A stretch of DNA of 34,368 nt from an uncultured Bacteroides sp. (GCA_944322275.1 CALUOV010000011.1:1-34368); one strand, 5' to 3'. Shown: positions 1 to 6,996, numbered from the stretch's first letter. The notes: generated by a model not told the origin, from the sequence alone. Numbers and translations are program-made.

Positions 1-60
1 AATTTGGTTGGCAGCAAAGTTATTCCTTTCAATCAATAGCCTTTTTTTGACTGCTTACCT

Positions 61-142
61 ATCTTAAGATACTTGCCCATTTATCTTAGAAGACTTTGCC
101 ATTTATCTTAAGATGTTTTGCCATTTATCTTAAGATGCTTTT
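61..142. repeat. 22-bp tandem repeat, about 3.7 units
   Basis: Units start at 61, 83, 105 and 127. The consensus is ATCTTAAGAT followed by RYTTTGCCATTT. The first ten bases are a perfect palindrome in units 1, 3 and 4 and are degenerate in unit 2 (ATCTTAGAAG). The array overlaps the 3' end of the minus-strand gene at 125-580 and supplies its last codons and stop. It could be an iteron-like binding site or a simple tandem duplication; the sequence does not decide. Confidence 0.85.
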
Positions 143-580
143 CGTCGCTGTTTTCTTGTGGGCTGTCCATGCATCGTCGATGTTGATGCGCAGGTTGTCT
201 ACTCCCTTGCCCTTGCTGACTCCGGTAAGGAACGGAATGATGACGCGGATGAACTTTTCCGTTGAGATAATCCGGTCGTTGAGCTTGGGGTCGTTGGCGC
301 ACATCAGGACCACCGCTTCGCCCACTTCCTTAGCTGTCCGGCAGGCGGCAAGCGTGGCGGTGTAGGCAGGAAGGTCCTCCTGATTATTGATATAGAGTGA
401 AAAACGCCGTTCGTCATCCGGAGTCCAGGCATGTGGCTCTACAGGATGCCCGGTGGGCCGGGCTTCCTCGGACGTGTAATAGAAATACTGCTCGGCCTTG
501 GTGGCGTTGGGCAGGATCTGGTTGTTACCTCCGTATATATTAATGTGGATAGTAGGGTGGGTTGTTTCTTCCATAATCAT
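125..580 (-). CDS. Conserved-looking hypothetical protein, 151 aa
   Basis: I do not recognise the family. The protein begins MIMEETTHPTIHINIYGG; the stretch IHINIYGGNNQILPNA near the N terminus looks like a beta-strand followed by an Asn-rich turn. There is no signal peptide or membrane segment, and the middle is acidic and helical. The reading frame extends to a TTG at 592, but ATG at 580 (or 574) is the more likely start. It is transcribed away from the HU gene. Its last residues (KSILR) and stop codon are formed by the 22-bp tandem repeat, so its C terminus probably varies among strains. Codon use matches the neighbouring genes, which supports it being real. A role linked to the adjacent HU/amidase cassette is only a guess. 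Confidence 0.65.
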   Translation of the reverse strand: MIMEETTHPTIHINIYGGNNQILPNATKAEQYFYYTSEEARPTGHPVEPHAWTPDDERRFSLYINNQEDLPAYTATLAACRTAKEVGEAVVLMCANDPKLNDRIISTEKFIRVIIPFLTGVSKGKGVDNLRINIDDAWTAHKKTATKSILR

Positions 581-609
581 TCGAGTTTTCAATGTTTCTT
601 AGGCCGTTT

Positions 610-642
610 TTAAACGGTTCTTAAACGGTTTTTAAATGGTTT
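610..642. repeat. Three 11-bp direct repeats (operator-like)
   Basis: TTAAACGGTTC (610-620), TTAAACGGTTT (621-631) and TTAAATGGTTT (632-642) follow each other without gaps. The 11-bp period is about one helical turn, so a protein bound to each unit would sit on the same face. The array lies between the divergent genes at 125-580 and 817-1365, about 30 bp upstream of the HU promoter box. The position suits an operator, but no binding protein is known. Confidence 0.6.
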
Positions 643-674
643 TCCGCCGAATTGTTTTCGCCTGCCGGACGTTA

Positions 675-682
675 TACCTTTG
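675..682 (+). promoter_or_regulatory. Promoter -7 box for the HU gene
   Basis: TACCTTTG matches the Bacteroidota -7 consensus TAnnTTTG exactly. The -33 region is weak (ATTG at 651-654, spacing 20). It predicts a leader of about 130 nt before the ATG at 817, containing a seven-codon ORF (ATG at 697). The rest of the 581-816 gap holds only the 11-bp repeats. Confidence 0.6.
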
Positions 683-816
683 CACCGTCATCAGAAATGA
701 AGGACGAAAATGAAGGATGAGGAAACATCGCTTCCGCATTCATTTCCCGGGACATTTGGGTTCGGCATTTCGTGAGGACAAGGCAACACTATGTTTTACT
801 TTAAATTTATAAAGGT

Positions 817-1365
817 ATGATTCCGTATTCTGTTTACATGATGGTTCCTCCTTACAGTGAGGACCCCACTCCGAAGGCGTATGCCAAAAACCAGGTGTCT
901 GAAATCTGGACGCTGGAGAAATTCTCCAAACACATCGCCGACCACAACGGCGTGTATTCACGCGGTACGGTCAAGGGGGTTATCTCCGACATGTGCGAGT
1001 GTCTGGTGGAACAAATGCTCAACGGGAATAAGGTCCAACTGGGCGAACTGGGTACTTTCGGCATCTCCATCAGCAGTGTGGGGGCGGAGAGTATTGATAA
1101 GTTCACCTCGAAAAACATCAAGTCGGTAAATATCCTGTTCACGCCGGGAGCGGATTTCGAGAACTTACGTTCGAAGGCCGAATTTGTTCCGGTGGCCAGC
1201 CGTGCCGCGCAGACCGCTACCCTGAAAGCGGAGAAGGCCGGCGAGACAACCGTGGATCTGGAAGCGGCCAAAGGCGGTTCTTCGTCCTCGACAGGCGGCT
1301 CGGGGGATTCCGGCTCCACCGGAGGCGGCGGAAACGATGACGCTACGGACGATCCGCTGGTTTAA
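817..1365 (+). CDS. HU-like (HU-HIG family) DNA-binding protein
   Basis: This 182-aa protein has an HU/IHF-related fold typical of Bacteroides HU-HIG proteins. Residues about 20-120 carry the helical core (WTLEKFSKHIADHNGVYSRG, then VKGVISDMCECLVEQMLNG) and the strand motif VQLGELGTFGISI that is characteristic of HU. The tail after about residue 150 is low-complexity Ser/Gly ending in acidic residues, a common feature of this family. The start ATG at 817 follows an A/T-rich leader. The next genes are a 32-aa peptide and a peptidoglycan amidase, the conserved Bacteroides HU / smalltalk / amidase cassette. The protein probably binds DNA non-specifically or shapes nucleoid structure; its specific role is unknown. 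Confidence 0.9.
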   Translation: MIPYSVYMMVPPYSEDPTPKAYAKNQVSEIWTLEKFSKHIADHNGVYSRGTVKGVISDMCECLVEQMLNGNKVQLGELGTFGISISSVGAESIDKFTSKNIKSVNILFTPGADFENLRSKAEFVPVASRAAQTATLKAEKAGETTVDLEAAKGGSSSSTGGSGDSGSTGGGGNDDATDDPLV

Positions 1366-1406
1366 ACGCTTTGTCCCTCAACGGGGATGAAAGGAACCTT
1401 CTCAAC

Positions 1407-1444
1407 TATCTGCAAGGGGGGGCAAGGAGCGCTCCTTGCAGATA
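1407..1444 (+). promoter_or_regulatory. Two mutually exclusive hairpins between HU and smalltalk
   Basis: TATCTGCAAGG (1407-1417) pairs perfectly with CCTTGCAGATA (1434-1444). The inner 18-bp palindrome GCAAGGAGCGCTCCTTGC (1422-1439) forms a second hairpin that uses bases 1434-1439 of the first. Only one can form at a time. No U-run follows, so this looks more like an attenuator, processing site or mRNA-stability element than a standard terminator. Confidence 0.55.
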
Positions 1445-1496
1445 AATTCCGAACCGTATGCAATTGATATTATTCATTTATTTTACAACCAAGCGT

Positions 1497-1595
1497 ATGA
1501 AAGCAAATTTCAAGAGCATTCTGCTTTATGTCGTGAGATTCATCGAGTTACTCATCAGCGGTGCCGCAGGAGGGGCGCTGGGTAGCAACTTATGA
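1497..1595 (+). CDS. Smalltalk-type small protein, 32 aa
   Basis: The small ORF reads MKANFKSILLYVVRFIELLI then SGAAGGALGSNL. A short basic N terminus is followed by one hydrophobic helix and a Gly/Ala-rich end, so it is probably inserted in the inner membrane. Size and position between an HU-family gene and an N-acetylmuramoyl-L-alanine amidase gene match the Bacteroides 'smalltalk' family. Its TGA overlaps the amidase ATG in ATGA (1592-1595), so the two are probably translationally coupled. A holin- or pinholin-like partner for the amidase would fit the layout but is not shown. Confidence 0.75.
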   Translation: MKANFKSILLYVVRFIELLISGAAGGALGSNL

Positions 1596-2002
1596 GAACC
1601 ATTACTCTGATTATCGTGCACTGTTCCGCCAACCAGGCGGGCAGTGCCTTGCGGATGGCGGATATTGACCGCTATCACCGCTCGCTGGGCTGGATAGGCT
1701 GTGGCTATCATTATGTGATTCCTACGGACGGCACCATCGAGGCGGGCCGGCCGGAAGAAATGGTCGGGGCGCATTGTCGGAATCATAACCGGCATTCGAT
1801 CGGGGTGTGTTACATCGGCGGCCTGTCTGCTGACGGTCAGCCTGCTGATACACGGACGGAAGCGCAGCGTATCGCCTTGCGGAAGCTACTCACAGACCTG
1901 CACCGGAGATATCCCCAGGCACTGATTGTGGGGCATCGGGATCTGAATCTGCACAAGGCCTGTCCCTGCTTTGACGCAGTGAGTGAGTACCGGGACTTGT
2001 AA
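1592..2002 (+). CDS. N-acetylmuramoyl-L-alanine amidase (Amidase_2 / T7 lysozyme type)
   Basis: This 136-aa single-domain protein should cleave the amide bond between muramic acid and the stem peptide of peptidoglycan. Zinc-ligand candidates are His10 (IIVHCS), His115 (VGHRDL) and a cysteine in ACPCFDA (Cys124 or Cys126). The motifs GCGYHYVI, GAHCRNHN and SIGVCYIGG are standard for the family. There is no signal peptide, so export would need another route, perhaps the preceding membrane peptide. The start codon overlaps the smalltalk stop by four bases. The stop codon lies about 10 bp from the left copy of the large inverted repeat. Such amidases often sit at the edges of Bacteroides capsule loci and also resemble phage endolysins. 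Confidence 0.93.
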   Translation: MRTITLIIVHCSANQAGSALRMADIDRYHRSLGWIGCGYHYVIPTDGTIEAGRPEEMVGAHCRNHNRHSIGVCYIGGLSADGQPADTRTEAQRIALRKLLTDLHRRYPQALIVGHRDLNLHKACPCFDAVSEYRDL

Positions 2003-2011
2003 ATGAAGAAT

Positions 2012-2185
2012 GATGAATTTATCTGTTTGTGTACTTTTCTTTTTGCCTTGACGCAAAAAGAAAAGCTACCAAAAGAAAAAAGTCAAGCGCTGAACCTCCG
2101 GGACTACTCCGAGGTTGTTTTTGCTAAACGGCACAAAACTCGCTTCGCTCAGACAGAGTGCCGTTCTTCACGCAAAAACAACCTC
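2012..2185 (+). repeat. Structured repeat element, left copy
   Basis: This is the plus-oriented copy of an element whose second copy lies inverted at 2299-2456. It starts with GAATTTAT and GTAC. Hairpin 1 pairs CTTTTCTTTTTG (2034-2045) with CAAAAAGAAAAG (2054-2065), followed by the conserved CTACCAAAA. Hairpin 2 pairs GAGGTTGTTTTTGC (2111-2124) with GCAAAAACAACCTC (2172-2185), with a nested CGGCAC/GTGCCG stem (2129-2134 and 2158-2163). Its loop holds AAACTCGCTTCGCTCAGAC, which is identical in the other copy. An apparent 63-aa frame at 2003-2194 is a by-product of the repeat. The spacer 2186-2298 shows no gene. Confidence 0.8.
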
Positions 2186-2298
2186 TGCGCTTAACGTCCC
2201 TCCGCTTAGGCGCGGGCTGCGCGGTGTTGGCAGCCATTTATGGTTGTCTATTGTCTATTAATTCCGGCCTCACTGCAGGGGCGTAAAACGGAGGATAG

Positions 2299-2456
2299 CT
2301 TTCAGCCGTTAAAAAGGGCAAGCCTGTCTGAGCGAAGCGAGTTTTTGCCCTTTAGGCTGAAAGATGTCCGCAGTAGCCCCGGAAGTGCAGACGGGGTCCT
2401 TTCTTTTTGGTAGCTTTTTCTTTCGGACAAGCGAAAGAAAAAGTACATAAATTCTT
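2299..2456 (-). repeat. Structured repeat element, right (inverted) copy
   Basis: Read on the minus strand, this copy matches the left one from GAATTTAT-GTAC through CTACCAAAAA and TCCGGGGCTACT to the loop AAACTCGCTTCGCTCAGAC. Hairpin 1 pairs 2414-2425 with 2432-2443 (12 bp perfect). Hairpin 2 pairs CTTTCAGCC (2299-2307) with GGCTGAAAG (2355-2363), plus AAGGGCA/TGCCCTT (2314-2320 and 2346-2352). Its stems differ in sequence from the left copy but still pair. It overlaps and extends the 3' end of the tyrosine phosphatase gene. It may also act as a terminator for the two convergent operons. Confidence 0.8.
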
Positions 2457-3125
2457 ATTTGCCGATGCATTCAGCAGCATTTCCAGCTGGGGGTATTGGT
2501 GGAGGTCCGTTCCCGCATAGTCGTACATGCGTTGCTTCAGCAGCCAGGCGGCTTTGCGGGCAACGGATTTGCCATAAAAGCCGGTGGGGGAAAGCAGGTT
2601 GAGCTGGAACTTTACCTGCAAGGTTTTCAGACGCCGGTAATCTTCTTCATTCATGTACAGATAGCGTTCGGGATGCGCCAATACGGGGTAATAGCCTTTG
2701 GACTTTATCCGCATCAGGATGTCCTGCAGCCCCATAGGGGGATTGAAGTAGGAGGTCTCTACCAGCAGGTGTTTCCCGTCAGTGCCGAGAGGCAGCAGGT
2801 CGTTCCGCTCCAGACGTTCTTCAAACAGACTGTCCAGCATGTTTTCGGCAGCCAGATGCAGTCCGACCTTTCCCTGATAGGAGGCCTGCAGTTCGGCAAA
2901 ACGTTCGCGCAGGCGGGCGGTGGTATTCGGCACATCTTCCATGATATGGGGCGTGAGCCAGACGTCCTTTATGCCCAGCCTTTCGTATTCCGCCAATATC
3001 CGCAGGGCTTCTTCCATTGTCCGCACTCCATCGTCCACTCCGGGCAGGATATGGCTGTGCCAGTCGGTGAAGTCACGGAAGAATCCGCTTTCCTCCCAAG
3101 TCTGTCTTTTGCGAAAGGGCCACAT
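2352..3125 (-). CDS. PHP-type tyrosine-protein phosphatase (CpsB/YwqE family)
   Basis: This 257-aa cytoplasmic, metal-dependent enzyme should dephosphorylate the tyrosine cluster of the upstream autokinase. PHP metal-binding motifs are visible: DWHSHILPGVDDG (His23, His25, Asp31), LTPHI, LAHPERY and GTDLHQ. The gene begins 8 bp after the kinase stop, so the two are co-transcribed. The normal family core ends near EMLLNA. About 34 further residues, from KNLCTFSF onward, are encoded by the inverted repeat element at 2299-2456. This basic, Cys/Lys-rich tail looks acquired, and the enzyme may still work because all metal ligands precede it. Confidence 0.9.
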   Translation of the reverse strand: MWPFRKRQTWEESGFFRDFTDWHSHILPGVDDGVRTMEEALRILAEYERLGIKDVWLTPHIMEDVPNTTARLRERFAELQASYQGKVGLHLAAENMLDSLFEERLERNDLLPLGTDGKHLLVETSYFNPPMGLQDILMRIKSKGYYPVLAHPERYLYMNEEDYRRLKTLQVKFQLNLLSPTGFYGKSVARKAAWLLKQRMYDYAGTDLHQYPQLEMLLNASANKNLCTFSFACPKEKATKKKGPRLHFRGYCGHLSA

Positions 3126-3133
3126 GTCTCTCG

Positions 3134-5557
3134 TTACTTGCTGCTGTAATAGTCTTTGCTTCCGTAACCGTAGTGGTAGCCGTACTTATAGCCGTAGCGA
3201 TAACCGTAGCGGCTGCCTCCGCCGTCCGTACCGTTCAGGATGACGGCCATGTTCTTGTAGCGCTTTTCATCGTAGGCGCGTTGCAGTTCGGGCAACATGT
3301 CGCGCTCCAGCAAGCCGGCACGGACTACAAAGAGTGTGCGGTCTGCCTGCTTCTCGATAATCTGGGTATCGGCTACAATGTCAATCGGCGGACAGTCGAT
3401 GAAGATGCAGTCGTATTCATTGCGCATCCTTTCTATCAGTTCGCCAAAGCGGGGCTCGGCCAGCAATTCGGTCGGATTGGGCGGAAGAGTGCCGACAGGC
3501 AGGATGTACAGGTTGGCATAATCCGGCACTTCCACGGCAAGCTGCGAAGGATCGTTTTCCTGTTTTCCCAGGTAATTGCTCAGCCCCTTGTGCGGTGAGC
3601 CTACGTAACGGGACAAGGACGCACGGCGCAAGTCGCCGTCAATGACCAGGACCCGTTTGCCTTTCAAGGCAAGACTGGCGGCGGTGTTGATGGCAAGGAA
3701 GGTCTTTCCGCTGCCCGGATTGAACGAAGTAAAGAGGATGACATTGGTCTTTCCCGTCTGTCCGGCATCGAGCATGAACTCCAGGTTGGTGCGCAATACC
3801 CGGAAGGCTTCGTTGATGATGTTGCGGCTGCCGTGCCGGATGACAATGGACTGGGAGGCTTCAGCGGATGGACGGGCCTTTTTCTTATGGAACGCCATCG
3901 GTATCTCGCCGGCGAAGGGCAAGGAAAGCGCTTCCAGGTCCTTGCGTCCACGCAGCCTGGTATTCAGACTCTCGCGGAGGAAGATGATGCTGACCGGGAT
4001 GCACAGACCCAACACGAAGGCCACCATCAGATATTTCTTCTTCACCGGCGCGGTAGGAGCCATGTCACCGGTAGGCGGCATGATGATGCGGGTATTGTAG
4101 GCGGTGAAAGCTTGGGAAAGCTCGTTCTCCTCACGTTTTTGCAACAGGAAGAGGTACAGCGCCTCTTTCACTTTCTGCTGGCGTTCTACCGACAGGAGGT
4201 ATTTGCCCTGCGTCGGGTTGGCGGCGATGCGTGCCGTGGTCTGCTGTTCGCTCTGCCGCAACGTGTGCAGCTGGGTGTTGAGGGTGACAATGTGGTTGTC
4301 GATAGAGGAGATGATGGCACGGCGCATGTTCTGCAAAGACTGGTCCATGTCCACCACCAGGGGATTCTTCTCGCTACTGTTGGCCACCAGGTCGTTGCGG
4401 CGCAGCTGGGCTGTGTTGTACGTGGCAATCTGCTGCTCGATGCCCGGACTCTCGATGCCGGAGTTGGCCGGGAGCAACTGGTTCCGGCTGGTAGCGTTGG
4501 TGAGGTAATTGCGGATGTAGCGTGCCATGGACAGCTGGGTATTCAGGGCCAGGATCCGTGCGTTGGTCTCGCTGCTCTGCGACATGTACAGGCTGGCGGC
4601 GGCTTGCACGTCGGGCAACAGATTCTCGCTCTTGTACGAGGAGATGTTTTCGTCCACGTGTCCCAGTTCCTGCTCGATGACGTTCAGACGTTCGTTGATG
4701 AACATGGAGGTGCTGACGGCTATCTGGTTCTTGTCTTTCACCCAGTTCTCGTTGTAGACCGCTATCACGGTGTTGAGCACGTCTTCGGCCCGCTGGATGC
4801 AGACATCCTGAAACGAGAGATTGACCACGGTGGACTTTTCGTCATTCAGTTCTACCGACAGCCGGGAAGCATAAGCTTGGGCGGTGGCCTGCAGACCGGA
4901 ACGGGAGACGTACACGTCTTTTCCGAAAGAGGCGGTGTCGGCAGTAGCCGGACTGATCACCAACCGTCCGATGGGGGTCGCCACCGTATCGAACGGCAAG
5001 GCGTCGACGGACTGCTCTGATTCCTCCTTGCCCCGGACAAAGTCCGTAAGCTGCATGCCCTGGCCGTCCGGGCGGGGACGGATGGTGAAAGAGGCCGCCT
5101 CGTTGTCCGCCATATCCAGGAACTCGACGGTGTAAGGGCGCGAACTGCCATAGAGCACTTCCCGATAGAAACCACCATCGGCAGTGTAGTTCACGTCCAG
5201 GTGCAGCCGCTTCACCACATCGTACATGACGGACGGGGACTGGATGGCCTGCATCTCGTTGTTGACGTTCGTGCTGGTCTGGAAGATGTCCATATTGCCT
5301 AATACGCCGGCCGCATCCGTTAGCGAGTTCCCCTTGCTGTCTTCCTTTATTAATAAGGAGGCCGAACGGGTATAGACGGGTGGGGTGGTCAGCAGGTAGA
5401 GCACGGTGGCTCCCACGACTACGACCAGAGACACAACAAACCAATACCACTTGGCCAGGCAGAGATAGAGCAAATCCTTCACATTGATGCCGCTTCCGCC
5501 TGATTCCTGCAAGTCTTCCATAAACAGTTCCGCTTCTTTATCGTTATATCTGACCAT
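3134..5557 (-). CDS. Polysaccharide biosynthesis tyrosine autokinase (Wzc-like BY-kinase)
   Basis: This 807-aa inner-membrane copolymerase/kinase controls polymerisation and export of a surface polysaccharide. A Wzz domain starts after a transmembrane segment at about 34-56 (FVVSLVVVVGATVLYL); a long coiled periplasmic region follows, and the second membrane segment lies near 508-527 (LMVAFVLGLCIPVSIIFL). The kinase domain has Walker A FNPGSGKT (about 606-616), Walker A' VLVIDGDLRR and Walker B CIFIDCPP. The last 26 residues hold ten tyrosines in RYGYRYGYKYGYHYGY-type repeats, the autophosphorylation cluster. It lies between the export lipoprotein (21-bp gap) and the phosphatase (8-bp gap). 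The length is standard for the fused Gram-negative form. Confidence 0.95.
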   Translation of the reverse strand: MVRYNDKEAELFMEDLQESGGSGINVKDLLYLCLAKWYWFVVSLVVVVGATVLYLLTTPPVYTRSASLLIKEDSKGNSLTDAAGVLGNMDIFQTSTNVNNEMQAIQSPSVMYDVVKRLHLDVNYTADGGFYREVLYGSSRPYTVEFLDMADNEAASFTIRPRPDGQGMQLTDFVRGKEESEQSVDALPFDTVATPIGRLVISPATADTASFGKDVYVSRSGLQATAQAYASRLSVELNDEKSTVVNLSFQDVCIQRAEDVLNTVIAVYNENWVKDKNQIAVSTSMFINERLNVIEQELGHVDENISSYKSENLLPDVQAAASLYMSQSSETNARILALNTQLSMARYIRNYLTNATSRNQLLPANSGIESPGIEQQIATYNTAQLRRNDLVANSSEKNPLVVDMDQSLQNMRRAIISSIDNHIVTLNTQLHTLRQSEQQTTARIAANPTQGKYLLSVERQQKVKEALYLFLLQKREENELSQAFTAYNTRIIMPPTGDMAPTAPVKKKYLMVAFVLGLCIPVSIIFLRESLNTRLRGRKDLEALSLPFAGEIPMAFHKKKARPSAEASQSIVIRHGSRNIINEAFRVLRTNLEFMLDAGQTGKTNVILFTSFNPGSGKTFLAINTAASLALKGKRVLVIDGDLRRASLSRYVGSPHKGLSNYLGKQENDPSQLAVEVPDYANLYILPVGTLPPNPTELLAEPRFGELIERMRNEYDCIFIDCPPIDIVADTQIIEKQADRTLFVVRAGLLERDMLPELQRAYDEKRYKNMAVILNGTDGGGSRYGYRYGYKYGYHYGYGSKDYYSSK

Positions 5558-5578
5558 ATTATATTTATTCTAAAGGGA

Positions 5579-6403
5579 TTAATTAAAGATAAGGATGGCT
5601 ACCGAAGTCAGCAGGGAAGCCAGTGAAATCCAGAAAGAGGTAGAGCGTACGTTGTTGCCGTTCACCGTGGACTGACGGGCTTTCACCTCGTTGGGCTCTA
5701 CATAGACCACATCGTTCTGCTGCAGGTAGTAAGCGGGAGAAGTGTAGAGGTGGTTCCCGGAGGTCAGGTTGACGCCGTAGACCCGCTGCACGTCTCCTTC
5801 CTGACGCAGCACCATGACTTTGTAGCGGTTGCCGTAGATAGTCAGGTCGCCGGCCATACTCAGGGCATCCAGAAGGGTGATCCGGTCGCGGTCGATGCTG
5901 AAACGTCCCGGATGATTGACTTCACCCAATACGGAGATGCAGAGGTTGGAGAACTCTACGGTCACCACCGGATCTTTCACCAGATTCTCGGTAATCAGAC
6001 GGTTCTTGATGGTCTCCGCAATCTCTTCCCGCTTCATGCCGGCCACTTTGATTTTACCCAGTACGGGGAAATCGATTTCCCCGTCGGCATTCACCGTATA
6101 GACCGAGACACCTTGGCTGGTTCCGACCGTAACATTTCCGGTACTTAGCGATTGCCCTAATTGTCTGGATACATAAGGCAAGTTGAACAAATCGGTCAGC
6201 TGCGGGTCCCGGCTGTTGACAATGATGGAGATCTTGTCCTCCGGACGTACGGTAATGGTTTTCACTTCGGGTAAACGAATCTCGGTTTCTCCGGGCTTTA
6301 AGTCCTGGAAATAGACCACTTCCTTGGATGAACCGCAGGAACTCAACAGCGTCACACCGAGGCAAAGGGTCAGTAGCAAATAAAACGGTTTATATTTTCT
6401 CAT
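5579..6403 (-). CDS. Polysaccharide export outer-membrane lipoprotein (Wza/OPX family)
   Basis: This 274-aa protein has a lipoprotein signal peptide with lipobox LLSSC (Cys23). A Poly_export (BexD/CtrA) domain follows (RPEDKISIIVNSRDPQLTDLF and DGEIDFPVLGKIKVAGM), then an SLBB-like domain around SVLGEVNHPGRFSIDRDRI. A C-terminal hydrophobic helix (FWISLASLLTSVAILIF) is typical of Bacteroides OPX proteins. It should form the outer-membrane channel that works with the Wzc-like kinase downstream. It starts 8 bp after the upxY stop, so it belongs to the same operon. Confidence 0.94.
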   Translation of the reverse strand: MRKYKPFYLLLTLCLGVTLLSSCGSSKEVVYFQDLKPGETEIRLPEVKTITVRPEDKISIIVNSRDPQLTDLFNLPYVSRQLGQSLSTGNVTVGTSQGVSVYTVNADGEIDFPVLGKIKVAGMKREEIAETIKNRLITENLVKDPVVTVEFSNLCISVLGEVNHPGRFSIDRDRITLLDALSMAGDLTIYGNRYKVMVLRQEGDVQRVYGVNLTSGNHLYTSPAYYLQQNDVVYVEPNEVKARQSTVNGNNVRSTSFWISLASLLTSVAILIFN

Positions 6404-6411
6404 ACATTCAA

Positions 6412-6996
6412 CTATTTTTCTTTGATGATTTGGATGTATTCCGGCTGCACTTCAACGGAAGCCGCCAAAAGTGCGGGAAGCTCAATGAGCAGCCGCTTCA
6501 CCTTGGAACCACGCACCGTGAGCAGGTAGCCTTCGTATCCGTCCAGCTGTCCGCCAATGAGGCGTATCTTACGGTTCAGCATCTCCGGGGTGATTTCGTC
6601 AGGACGATAATATTGGGGACGCTCCACCGAAGCCACGGCACGGATGAAGCGGTCCATATCCGCATCCCGTACCACCATCGGCGTATGTTGCGCACCTAGG
6701 ACATAACGGTATTGCAGCGTGGGAATATCTTCCACAAGGGGGTCCAGCCTTTCGCGGGTCTCCTTGATGAAAAGCAGGTCCTGCATAAAGGGCACTTCCC
6801 GGTTTTCCCGTCTGCCCTGCACACGGACCAACTGATGTATTATGGGGGTGAAATATTCGAAACCCCGTTCCTGACACATCTTATAAGCCGGTAGCTTGGC
6901 GTTGCGGCGTTTGAGATCGCGCATCACAAACCATTGCTTCGCATCTTCTGTCCGATGCCGGCTTTCCCTGTTTCCCGGATTTTTCTCATCATCCAT
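6412..6996 (-). CDS. upxY: UpxY-family transcription antiterminator (NusG-like)
   Basis: This 194-aa protein has a NusG N-terminal (NGN) domain at about 20-120 (KQWFVMRDLKRRNAKLPAYK, then FEYFTPIIHQLV and REVPFMQDLLFI). A C-terminal KOW-like region follows (GGQLDGYEGYLLTVRGSKVK). In Bacteroides, UpxY proteins are first in capsule operons and let RNA polymerase read through the long leader of their own locus. Here the gene is also first in its operon and has a leader of about 230 nt with several hairpins. The usual partner gene upxZ, which inhibits UpxY proteins of other loci, is absent. The locus suffix cannot be assigned. Confidence 0.93.
   Translation of the reverse strand: MDDEKNPGNRESRHRTEDAKQWFVMRDLKRRNAKLPAYKMCQERGFEYFTPIIHQLVRVQGRRENREVPFMQDLLFIKETRERLDPLVEDIPTLQYRYVLGAQHTPMVVRDADMDRFIRAVASVERPQYYRPDEITPEMLNRKIRLIGGQLDGYEGYLLTVRGSKVKRLLIELPALLAASVEVQPEYIQIIKEK

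Noticed and set aside
697..720. Seven-codon ORF in the HU leader
   Set aside because: Too short to support as a gene; no repeated-codon attenuator pattern.
2003..2194. Open frame of 63 aa directly after the amidase
   Set aside because: It lies within the left repeat copy and its composition follows the hairpin arms; no start signal or domain.
3833..5020. 395-aa plus-strand frame opposite the tyrosine kinase gene
   Set aside because: It is the antisense shadow of the GC-rich wzc-like gene, His/Gln/Val-rich with no domain.
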